This document shows, piece by piece, positions 34,164-41,322 of a DNA stretch of 64,000 bases. Position numbers and translations under genes: made by a program. Location of the stretch: assembly GCF_000009985.1 (NCBI RefSeq), contig NC_007626.1, positions 1,029,501-1,093,500 of the forward strand, written 5' to 3'. How positions within the stretch are numbered: the stretch's first letter is position 1; the number at the start of each line of letters is the position of its first letter. Under the pieces are notes generated by a model. That model saw only the letters and a list, made by a program, of their open reading frames with translations, was not told where the DNA came from and did not search any database. Source of the DNA: Paramagnetospirillum magneticum AMB-1 (GTDB lineage: Bacteria; Pseudomonadota; Alphaproteobacteria; Rhodospirillales; Magnetospirillaceae).

Positions 34164-35915
34164 ATGACGATGCTTGATGGCGACGCGAACACCGGGGGGC
34201 GCCCCAAAGCCCCTCGCAGCAAGGATTTGAAGCGCTACCTCATGCTGATGGGCGTGGTGGCCTTGATCGTGCTGTTCGGCGCCTTCATTTTTCGCCAGCA
34301 GGCGGGCGGCAACCGCCTTGGAACCCTGATCCGGCAATTGGGTCACGGCGCCGTCACCGCTCCGGTGCTTCCCCTTCCTGCGAACGCACTTGCGGGGGCT
34401 CCGGCGGCGACGGGAGTTTCGGCCCTGCCGCCGGTCATGGAGGCCGGGGCTGCCCAGGTGGGCGGCGGCGGGGGATTTTCCCGCGTCGTCTCCCTTTTGC
34501 GTCATAGCGTCGTGAGCGTGACCGCATCGTCGTCGGGCCGCGCCGCCGCACCCAAGACCCTGATGCCGCCCGGTCCCTACGTCTTGCCGCGTTTCGCCAA
34601 TCCGACCACCACCACGGTGGAAAATATCGGCACCGGGGTGATCGTTCGCGACGACGGTTTGATCGTCACCAATTTTCATGTGGTGCGCGGCGCCAATTCG
34701 GTTCTCGTCTCGGTGTCGGACAACGGGGGGGCGACCCGCTATTCGGCTGAGATCGTCAAGATGGACGAGGCGCTCGACCTCGCCTTGCTGAAGATTGCTC
34801 CCAGGGCGCCGCTGACCTCGGCGGTCCTGGGCGACAGCAGCGCGGTGCTGGTCGCCGACGAAGTGATCGCCATCGGGACTCCCTTCGGTCTGGACATGTC
34901 CGTCAGCCGCGGCATCATTTCCGCCAAGGGCAAGTCCATGGTGATCGAGGGCGTCACCCATTCCAAGCTGCTGCAGACCGATGCCGCCATCAATCAGGGC
35001 AATTCCGGCGGGCCGCTGGTGATTGCCGACGGCACGGTGATCGGCATCAATACCGCCATCTACACCCCCAGCGGTGCTTTCGCCGGAATCGGTTTCGCCG
35101 TGCCCAGCAATCAGGTCCGCCGGTTCGTGGAAGATGAAGTGAACGGCCTGCCCGCCGCCGCCGCCGCGGGCCCCGCCATGGGAGCCGTCGCGTTTCGGGC
35201 TCCGGGGTCGGGCGGCGTGGGGGCGGCCGGTCCGGCCATCGCGGCGGGGGTGCCTTCGCCCCATACCGATGGTCGACAGGCCATGGCTTGCGACAACTGC
35301 CATCAGATCATCGGTGCCGCGGCGGGGCCCATCGCCTTCGCTCAGCCCATGATGCCCGTCGCCGCGCCGCCGCCCGCCGCGCCGCCCATCCAGGCCAATG
35401 CCGCCAATCCCCATGCCGACAACCGCCGGAACATGAATTGCGCCGGTTGCCATCAGATCATCGGTGCCGGTGCCGGGCCGGTCGCCTTCGCTCAGCCGGG
35501 GGCGGGCGGATATCAGTTCGCCCAGCCGCCCGGCGGTCTGGCGGTCAATGTCCAAGGCGCGCGCGGCGGAATCGGGTCCAGAATGGCCGGTCACAGCCTG
35601 CACGGCGCCGCCTTGGCGCCCCTGTCTCCGCAGATGAGCCTGCAGACCGGTCTGCCGGTCGGGCGCGGCGTGCTGATCACCGGCGTTTCCCCCAACACGG
35701 CGGCGGCAAACGCCGGATTGCGGCCGGGCGATGTTCTGCTCAAGATCGACGGCCGCCCCGTCGCCCTCCCCCATGAGGCGGTCGCCATCATGGGGGAAAT
35801 GTCGGTCGGCGGGTCCGTCCGTCTGGGAGTCTTGCGCGATGGAGGCGTCCGCAACATGACTTTGATTGCCGGGGCCGCCGCGGGAACGCCGCCGCCCGGC
35901 AACGGGCCGTGGTGA
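34164..35915 (+). CDS. MamE-like HtrA protease with double magnetochrome and one PDZ domain
   Basis: 583 residues. Membrane helix (about 26-43), HtrA protease domain (about 105-330) with an intact triad: His172 (TNFHVV), Asp205 (ALDLALLK) and Ser281 (GNSGGP). Two heme motifs, CDNCH 376-380 and CAGCH 426-430, then one PDZ domain (about 490-575). The N terminus (DLKRYLMLMGVVAL) is that of MamE. Full MamE has two PDZ domains and about 730 residues, so this copy is shorter. It heads the second mam block; AMB-1 has such a paralogue. Its triad suggests active proteolysis. Confidence 0.93.
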   Translation: MTMLDGDANTGGRPKAPRSKDLKRYLMLMGVVALIVLFGAFIFRQQAGGNRLGTLIRQLGHGAVTAPVLPLPANALAGAPAATGVSALPPVMEAGAAQVGGGGGFSRVVSLLRHSVVSVTASSSGRAAAPKTLMPPGPYVLPRFANPTTTTVENIGTGVIVRDDGLIVTNFHVVRGANSVLVSVSDNGGATRYSAEIVKMDEALDLALLKIAPRAPLTSAVLGDSSAVLVADEVIAIGTPFGLDMSVSRGIISAKGKSMVIEGVTHSKLLQTDAAINQGNSGGPLVIADGTVIGINTAIYTPSGAFAGIGFAVPSNQVRRFVEDEVNGLPAAAAAGPAMGAVAFRAPGSGGVGAAGPAIAAGVPSPHTDGRQAMACDNCHQIIGAAAGPIAFAQPMMPVAAPPPAAPPIQANAANPHADNRRNMNCAGCHQIIGAGAGPVAFAQPGAGGYQFAQPPGGLAVNVQGARGGIGSRMAGHSLHGAALAPLSPQMSLQTGLPVGRGVLITGVSPNTAAANAGLRPGDVLLKIDGRPVALPHEAVAIMGEMSVGGSVRLGVLRDGGVRNMTLIAGAAAGTPPPGNGPW

Positions 35916-35940
35916 AAGGTAAAGAATTCCGGGTTGTTCT

Positions 35941-36900
35941 GTGATGATGGAGCACGAGATGGCGACGAACCGACGGCCCCGCGCCAAGAGGACCCCCGGC
36001 GACAAGCTCGGGAAGGGAGGCGGCGATGCCGCGCTCGCCCCGGCTGCCGACGCCGAGATTCCGGCATCTTCCGCGCCGGAGCCCGCCGCCCCCATATCTG
36101 CGCCTCCGGCTCCGGTGATCAAGCCGGTGGGAGGGGATGCCTGGGCGTCGCTGCTGAGCGGTTCGCCCTGGTCTTCCCCCGGAGCGGCAAGCCCGACGGA
36201 GGCGGCGCTCAAGCCGGTCATGCCGAGCGCATTGGCGGAGGCGGTTGCCAATGCGCCGCCTGAAGCCGCCCCGTTCACCGAGCTTGTCTCCCACTGGTCG
36301 CCTCCTTTCCGGCGGCAGCCGGATCGGGAGTATGAAGAGATCAATCCCGCCGAGGCGGCAATCCCGGTGACGGCCGCGGCGCCCGAGCCCGAGCCCGAGC
36401 CGGTCCCCGAACCCGAACCTGAACCCGAGCCGGAAGCGGCTCACGATCATGCCGCGACCGAGACCGAGGGAGTTACCGAAATGATGACGAGTGATGTTGA
36501 GCTTGAGATTGAGATTGCTTCGGATGTGGAGGTCGTCGAGGCCCCCGCCGTGATCGAGCCGTCTCCCCGGCCGCAGGCATTTTCCCACTCGACGGCCTAT
36601 GCCTATCCGGCGGAACCGGCCCCGGCGGTGGAGACGGCGGCAGAGGCCGCCCCTGCCGGCCCTGCCGAAAATCCGGTCAAGGAGGTTCCCGTGGAGGACC
36701 TGTTCACCGGGATCTTCAATGTGGCGGATTCGGCCGTGCGCGGCGCCATCGGCGCCTCCACCGATCTGCTGAGGGATCCCAAGTCCCTGGGCGGTAAGCT
36801 TTCCGTCGCGGGGCAGAGTCTGGTCCATTCCATCAAGGGACGCTTCAATGCTTTGCTGGCTCCGCGCCACGGCGCCAAAAGCAACGGTGATGAATTCTAG
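35941..36900 (+). CDS. limJ: LimJ, MamJ-like acidic protein
   Basis: 319 residues; the first Met codons overlap a weak site, and Met7 is possible. Ala/Pro-rich N terminus, a central acidic repeat EPEPEPEPVPEPEPEPEPE (about 148-166) and further acidic text, and a more ordered C-terminal part (about 245-315). MamJ links magnetosomes to the MamK filament; LimJ is reported to share with MamJ the control of MamK filament turnover in AMB-1. It occupies the same place after mamE-like as mamJ after mamE. The next bases are a mamN vestige. Confidence 0.9.
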   Translation: MMMEHEMATNRRPRAKRTPGDKLGKGGGDAALAPAADAEIPASSAPEPAAPISAPPAPVIKPVGGDAWASLLSGSPWSSPGAASPTEAALKPVMPSALAEAVANAPPEAAPFTELVSHWSPPFRRQPDREYEEINPAEAAIPVTAAAPEPEPEPVPEPEPEPEPEAAHDHAATETEGVTEMMTSDVELEIEIASDVEVVEAPAVIEPSPRPQAFSHSTAYAYPAEPAPAVETAAEAAPAGPAENPVKEVPVEDLFTGIFNVADSAVRGAIGASTDLLRDPKSLGGKLSVAGQSLVHSIKGRFNALLAPRHGAKSNGDEF

Positions 36901-36926
36901 TGGTTCTCGCGGGATGGGCGATAGAG
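36901..36926 (+). pseudogene. Vestige of the mamN 3' end
   Basis: GGTTCTCGCGGGATGGGCGAT directly after the limJ stop matches the last codons and trailer of mamN (GGTTCTCGTGGGATGAGAGAT at 1062-1082) with few changes. It marks where mamK, mamL, mamM and most of mamN were deleted from the duplicated operon. Confidence 0.8.
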
Positions 36927-37777
36927 GACAGGAATCCGAATGAGCTTGGAACTCAGCCATGATTGAAGTCGGCGAGACCATGGGCGAATTGCCCACCAAC
37001 AAGATCGTGTTTTGCGAACGGTCATGGAAGACGCCTGTCTCGATCCTGGCCTTCTTGATCTTCGTGACCTTCGCTTGGGGGATCTATCTCCTGGACCATT
37101 ACGACGAGGACGACAATTTCCATGGGGCCGACGATCTGTCGGTGGGTCAGTTCCTGGTGCGCAACATCGCCATGCCGCATGTGCAGCGGCTGTATCACAC
37201 GGTTCCCCCTGCTGTGGTCGGGGTCGGCGGCGGCGGGGTCAATGCCGGTCCGGTGGCCTCGGGGGCCATCGTGGGGGCCAACGGCTATGTGATCACCACC
37301 TTGCATTCGGTGTCCAATCTGCCGGAGATTTCGGTCCAGGTGGCGACGACGGGTGGGATCCGGCGCTTTCCGGCCCAGGTGGTGAAGACCATTCCGGGGC
37401 ATGATCTGGCGCTGCTGAAGATGCAGACCACCGAGAAGTTCCTGCATTTCCGCATGGCCGACGTCCAGACGGTGGTGCCGGGTCAGCAGGTCTTCGCCTT
37501 CGGCCGCAACATGGCGGGGGCGCCGCTGGTGCGCCAGGGCCTGGTGCAATCGGCGGATGCGCCGCTGGCGGTGGGGGCGACCCAGATCACCCATCTGCTG
37601 CGTTCGGACGCGGTCTACAGCTGGGAACAGACCGGCGGCCCGCTGGTCAACGCCCAGGGTGATCTGGTGGGCATCAACATCGCCGCTACCGGCCCCGCCG
37701 GCAAGGTGGAAGGCTTCACGGTGCCGGCCCAGGTGATCGTGTCCCATCTTCAGGACGTGGTTCGCTTCAAGAAGGGC
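36927..37777. repeat. Direct repeat of 1083-1933 (mamO leader and 5' part)
   Basis: Constant offset of 35844 bases over 851 bases. I count eight mismatches by eye, so about 99 per cent identity. The repeat ends abruptly inside mamO codon 273. Confidence 0.92.
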
Positions 37778-37816
37778 GCTCCGGCCGGAAAGTCGGGCGT
37801 TCCCGCCGGTCCTTAG
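36959..37816 (+). CDS. MamO', truncated pseudo-protease domain of MamO
   Basis: 285 residues. Nearly identical to MamO 1-273, with changes such as T107A, K120N and T247A, then a unique 12-residue tail. It keeps the membrane anchor, His116, His148, Asp149, Thr225 and His263, but lacks the whole TauE-like membrane domain. Because the metal-binding residues survive, a soluble-domain-only product could still bind metal or MamE; that is an inference. The stop is followed within 50 bases by mamQ copy 2. Confidence 0.9.
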   Translation: MIEVGETMGELPTNKIVFCERSWKTPVSILAFLIFVTFAWGIYLLDHYDEDDNFHGADDLSVGQFLVRNIAMPHVQRLYHTVPPAVVGVGGGGVNAGPVASGAIVGANGYVITTLHSVSNLPEISVQVATTGGIRRFPAQVVKTIPGHDLALLKMQTTEKFLHFRMADVQTVVPGQQVFAFGRNMAGAPLVRQGLVQSADAPLAVGATQITHLLRSDAVYSWEQTGGPLVNAQGDLVGINIAATGPAGKVEGFTVPAQVIVSHLQDVVRFKKGAPAGKSGVPAGP

Positions 37817-37863
37817 ACGTATGTGGGGCGTTTCCTTCATACGACGAGCTTAGAGAGGCGGAT

Positions 37864-38682
37864 ATGGCATTAGGCGACGCGAATGTTGGTTCGGCCCCTG
37901 GGGTCGACTTCAGTGCGCTGCAACGGGTGAAGCAGTCGGAGGAGCTGCTTGCCCAGTTGTACGTGGTGGAGGAGACGCCGCGTCGTTTGGGGCGTGGGCC
38001 GGTGCACGCTCTTATGGTCATATCGGTTTTGTCGGTTGTTGCGTTCATCGCGACGTTGCTGATGCGCTACAACACCTTCGTGACCATGTCGGAAGACACG
38101 CAGGCGAAGCGGTCCAATTACGAGGTGATGATCCAGCGCCGGGACAATCTGTTCGGCAATCTTGTGAAGCTGACGCTGAACCATGCTGCATTGGAGCACT
38201 CGATCTTCTCGCATACCTCGGACAAGCGGACCGAGGGCGTTGAGGCTGGCAAGGGCGGCCCTATCGGCTCGGCGCTGGAACAGCTGATGAAGCAGGGCGG
38301 GATCGGCAAGCTTCTGGGTGATATTGGGGGCGGCAAGGCGCTGCTGGGGGCCGACGGAGGCTTCGGCAATGCGCTGGGCCGTTTGATGGCGGTGGTGGAG
38401 CAGTATCCGACCATCCAGTCGGTGGACACCTACAAGCATATGATGACGTCGCTGGTGGAGATGGAAGACCGCATCGCGACGCGTCGGGAGGATTACAACG
38501 CCGCCGCCTCGACCTACAACATCGAGATCACCAAGTGGCCGTGGAACTATCTGGCGTTCATCACCGGGTTCAAGCGGGCGGAGTATTTCCAGGAAAAGCC
38601 GGCGGGCGACACGCCGATCATCACGCCGCAGCTGTTCCAGGAACTGTTGCCTCTCAACCATGCGCAGGACATCAAGAAATGA
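37864..38682 (+). CDS. mamQ: MamQ, LemA-family magnetosome membrane protein (copy 2)
   Basis: 272 residues, identical to the protein encoded at 4621 including the membrane helix at about 48-67 and the upstream AGAGAGGCGGAT site. In AMB-1 this second copy is known to mask deletions of the first. Its transcription probably depends on the promoter ahead of the mamE-like gene, since no gap large enough for another promoter separates it from mamO'. Confidence 0.96.
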   Translation: MALGDANVGSAPGVDFSALQRVKQSEELLAQLYVVEETPRRLGRGPVHALMVISVLSVVAFIATLLMRYNTFVTMSEDTQAKRSNYEVMIQRRDNLFGNLVKLTLNHAALEHSIFSHTSDKRTEGVEAGKGGPIGSALEQLMKQGGIGKLLGDIGGGKALLGADGGFGNALGRLMAVVEQYPTIQSVDTYKHMMTSLVEMEDRIATRREDYNAAASTYNIEITKWPWNYLAFITGFKRAEYFQEKPAGDTPIITPQLFQELLPLNHAQDIKK

Positions 38683-38933
38683 TCTGGACGGCGGTGATCA
38701 AGGGGAGCGCGCTGGTGACCTTCGTGCAGGGCGCCATGGTGCTGGTGGACAAGATCTTCGGCGAGGAGATCTTGCCGCACCGGATCTACAGCAGCGCGGA
38801 AGCCTCGCAATTGCTGGGGATGGACCGTCTCGAGGTGCTGGGCCTGATTCGTTCGGGGACGATCAAGGCGAAGAAGGTGGGCGATAATTATCGTATCCTG
38901 GGCTCCAATCTTGTGGATTACATGAACCGATGA
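38679..38933 (+). CDS. mamR: MamR, excisionase-like small protein (copy 2)
   Basis: 84 residues, identical to copy 1 at 5436, with the same four-base overlaps to mamQ and mamB. The same uncertainty over the start applies (internal Met at residue 20). Confidence 0.9.
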   Translation: MIWTAVIKGSALVTFVQGAMVLVDKIFGEEILPHRIYSSAEASQLLGMDRLEVLGLIRSGTIKAKKVGDNYRILGSNLVDYMNR

Positions 38934-39820
38934 AGTTCGAAAATTGCAGGGATTGCCGCGAGGAAGTGGTGTGGTGGGCCTTTACCGCCGACATCTGCAT
39001 GACCCTGTTCAAGGGGGTCCTCGGGCTGATGAGCGGCAGCGTGGCGCTGGTGGCGGATTCGTTGCATTCGGGGGCGGACGTGGTGGCCAGCGGGGTGACC
39101 CAGCTCAGCTTGAAGATTTCGAACAAGCCGGCGGATGAGCGCTATCCGTTCGGCTACGGCAACATCCAATACATCTCGTCGTCCATCGTGGGCTCCTTGC
39201 TGCTGATCGGGGCCAGCTTCTTGATGTACGGCTCGGTGATGAAGCTGATCTCGGGGACCTACGAGGCGCCAAGCATCTTCGCGGCGGTTGGGGCGTCGGT
39301 GACGGTGATCGTCAACGAGCTGATGTATCGCTACCAGATCTGCGTGGGCAACGAAAACAACAGCCCGGCCATCATCGCCAATGCCTGGGACAACCGGTCC
39401 GACGCCATCTCGTCGGCGGCGGTGATGGTCGGCGTGATCGCCTCGGTGATCGGCTTTCCCATCGCCGACACCATCGCGGCCATCGGCGTCTCGGCCCTGG
39501 TGGGACGCATCGGCCTGGAACTGATCGGAACCTCGATCCACGGCCTGATGGACAGCTCGGTGGATACGGAATTGCTGCAGACCGCCTGGCAGGTGGCCAT
39601 GGACACGCCCATGGTCCACAGCATCTATTTCCTGCGCGGTCGCCATGTGGGCGAGGACGTGCAGTTCGACATCCGCCTGCGGGTCGATCCCAATCTGCGC
39701 ATCAAGGACAGTTCCATGGTGGCCGAGGCGGTACGCCGGCGCATCCAGGAGGAAATCCCCCACGCCCGCGACATCCGCCTGTTCGTCAGCCCGGCACCCG
39801 CCGCCGCGGCACGGGCCTGA
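38930..39820 (+). CDS. mamB: MamB, cation diffusion facilitator (copy 2)
   Basis: 296 residues, identical to the MamB at 5687, including the N-terminal CxxC and the metal-site Asp residues. It is the last gene of the second block; the following gene is on the minus strand. Two identical MamB genes may raise dosage or provide backup for iron loading. Confidence 0.96.
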   Translation: MKFENCRDCREEVVWWAFTADICMTLFKGVLGLMSGSVALVADSLHSGADVVASGVTQLSLKISNKPADERYPFGYGNIQYISSSIVGSLLLIGASFLMYGSVMKLISGTYEAPSIFAAVGASVTVIVNELMYRYQICVGNENNSPAIIANAWDNRSDAISSAAVMVGVIASVIGFPIADTIAAIGVSALVGRIGLELIGTSIHGLMDSSVDTELLQTAWQVAMDTPMVHSIYFLRGRHVGEDVQFDIRLRVDPNLRIKDSSMVAEAVRRRIQEEIPHARDIRLFVSPAPAAAARA

Positions 39821-39879
39821 GCGAGAGAGGGGCCGCCCGCGCCATGGGCGGCGGGCAGTTTAGTTCCATCGGAAGGGGT

Positions 39880-40128
39880 TCAGACCCGACGGTGACGGGC
39901 GGCGGCGGATCCGTAGATCAGACCGGCCATCAAGCCGACGGCGACGGCGGCGCCCAGCGGACCGCCGGCTAGGGCGCCCAAGCCGACACCGGCCATCTTG
40001 CCCATGGTCAGGAAGCCCGCGGCCTTGGCGGTTCCCGCCGCCACGGCGCCACCGGCACCGGCGACGGTGGAACGAACGACCGTGCGGGACCCGGCGGAAG
40101 GAGAGAAGGTGGCGGCTTGACGGCTCAT
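39880..40128 (-). CDS. Small Gly/Ala-rich membrane protein
   Basis: 82 residues from ATG 40128, preceded by GAGGAG at a good distance; a longer frame from 40212 lacks a site. The protein is Ala/Gly-rich with two hydrophobic helices (about 22-46 and 52-72: VGLGALAGGPLGAAVAVGLMAGLIYG). Composition recalls small magnetosome membrane proteins, without a firm match. A palindrome, CATTGTCAATG at 40191-40201, lies about 65 bases upstream and might be a metal-regulator site. Confidence 0.65.
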   Translation of the reverse strand: MSRQAATFSPSAGSRTVVRSTVAGAGGAVAAGTAKAAGFLTMGKMAGVGLGALAGGPLGAAVAVGLMAGLIYGSAAARHRRV

Positions 40129-40266
40129 GGGGCATCTCCTCGGCTGTGATTGCGAACAAATCGCATCTACAGAAAGCCGCAATTGCCACTCATTGTCAAT
40201 GGGTATTCGCATCGCCCCCGATGAGCCGCGCGGATTGCCGTGCCGCTTGAGGGGGGGGCGCCCGCC

Positions 40267-40692
40267 TCAGTCGGCGGTTTCGTCGGCGGCCAGCGGAACT
40301 CCGAACAGCTCCAGGCGGTGGCCCACGACCCGGTAGCCGTAGCGCGTGGCGATTTCCTTTTGCAGGGATTCGATCTCCTCGCTGGAGAATTCGATGACCT
40401 TGCCGGTTTTCAGGTCGATCAGGTGATCGTGGTGATCACCGTCAGCTTCTTCGTAGCGGGCGCGGCCGTCGCCGAAATCGTGCCGCTTCAAGATGGCCGT
40501 TTCCTCGAACAGCCGCACGGTGCGATAGACCGTGGCGATGCTGATATGGGGATCGATCTCGGCCGCCCGGCGGTAGACTTCCTCCACATCCGGATGGTCG
40601 GAGGACTCGGACAGGACGCGGGCGATGACCCGGCGCTGGCCGGTCATCTTCATGTTCTTGTCGATGCAACGTTGTTCGATTCGAGAAATCAT
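40267..40692 (-). CDS. fur: Fur-family ferric uptake regulator
   Basis: 141 residues from ATG 40692, the start that fits Fur length; the longer frame from 40773 adds residues unlike the family. Winged helix with MTGQRRVIARVL and ISIATVYRTVRLFEE; metal-site motif DGDHHDHLIDLKTGKVIEF. The usual C-terminal CxxC pairs are missing, as in many alphaproteobacterial Fur proteins. It may control iron uptake and, given the Fur-box-like sequence at 50315, nearby magnetosome genes. Confidence 0.94.
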   Translation of the reverse strand: MISRIEQRCIDKNMKMTGQRRVIARVLSESSDHPDVEEVYRRAAEIDPHISIATVYRTVRLFEETAILKRHDFGDGRARYEEADGDHHDHLIDLKTGKVIEFSSEEIESLQKEIATRYGYRVVGHRLELFGVPLAADETAD

Positions 40693-40797
40693 GGCCGTCT
40701 CATCCGATTTTTCCTGCCGGTTCAGGGGGAACGGTACCATCAAGGGAGAGGTTGGCAAAGCGCGAGAGCGCAACCGCGCGTTTCGCTGCCGTCGCGG

Positions 40798-41223
40798 TCA
40801 TATAGCGTCCTGCTGTGCGGAGCCGGGGGCGGTCAGTGAGCCGATGATCTGGCATTGGGCGACCACCTGTCCGCAGCAATTCTTCATCTTCCGCAATTCG
40901 TCGCGCAAAAGGGTGAGGTCGGCAATTTTGCGTTCCACCTCGTCAAGATGGAGGAGAACCATCTGATCGGCACCTTCGCACGGGGAATCGGGTCGTTCGG
41001 CCAGAGTCAGCAGGGCACGGATGGAATCGATGGAAAAGCCCAGATCGCGGCCCCGGCGAATGAAGCGGAGCCGCTGAAGATGGTGGTCCTCATATTGACG
41101 AAAGCCGCCCTGGCTCCGTGCCGGCGGCGGCAGTAGCCCGATCTTCTCGTAATAGCGGATGGTTTCGATGTTGACGCCGGTCTGCCGGCTGAGGCCGCCG
41201 ATATTGAAGGGCTGAAGCGTCAT
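40798..41223 (-). CDS. cadR: MerR-family heavy-metal regulator (CadR/PbrR type)
   Basis: 141 residues. N-terminal MerR helix-turn-helix (FNIGGLSRQTGVNIETIRYYEKIGLL) and a dimerisation helix. Cysteines at about 78 (SPCEGADQM) and near 113 and 120 (KNCCGQVVAQC) match the Cd/Pb/Zn-binding class. Divergent from the P-type ATPase with a typical MerR operator between, so it should activate that exporter when metal is present. Family known; exact metal not determined. Confidence 0.9.
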   Translation of the reverse strand: MTLQPFNIGGLSRQTGVNIETIRYYEKIGLLPPPARSQGGFRQYEDHHLQRLRFIRRGRDLGFSIDSIRALLTLAERPDSPCEGADQMVLLHLDEVERKIADLTLLRDELRKMKNCCGQVVAQCQIIGSLTAPGSAQQDAI

Positions 41224-41232
41224 GATTTTCCG

Positions 41233-41263
41233 TTGACTCTGTAGTGGCTCCAGGGTCCATGCT
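41233..41263 (+). promoter_or_regulatory. MerR-type promoter/operator of the metal ATPase
   Basis: A -35 box TTGACT (41233-41238), a 19-base spacer and a -10-like CATGCT (41258-41263). The spacer holds the imperfect palindrome ACTCTGTAGTGGCTCCAGGGT, close to CadR-type operators as I remember them. The overlong spacer is the hallmark of MerR-activated promoters. Confidence 0.75.
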
Positions 41264-41322
41264 CCACTTGAATCGGGTGATTGTCCAGCGCGATCACGGA
41301 CCGCGTCGAAGGAGTTCGGGTC

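Larger units (their letters stand above)
37818..39833. repeat. Direct repeat of 4575-6590 (mamQ-mamR-mamB)
   Basis: Constant offset of 33243 bases over 2016 bases. I see no mismatch in the parts I compared, and all three encoded proteins are identical. Identity ends sharply 13 bases after the mamB stop in both copies. Confidence 0.93.

Noticed and set aside
34164..35915. Calling the gene mamE itself
   Set aside because: It is about 150 residues shorter than MamE, has one PDZ domain instead of two, and lies in the second block; it is a paralogue.
34032..36344. 770-residue open frame on the minus strand across the mamE-like and limJ genes
   Set aside because: It lies opposite two well-recognised genes, has an Arg/His/Gly-rich composition typical of antisense frames in GC-rich DNA, and shows no domain.
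36380..36430. Short tandem GAGCCC/GAACCT repetition
   Set aside because: It encodes the Glu-Pro run of LimJ; not a separate repeat element.
37870..38661. 263-residue minus-strand frame opposite mamQ, present at both mamQ copies
   Set aside because: Its conservation between copies only reflects the identical DNA of mamQ; composition is that of a shadow frame.
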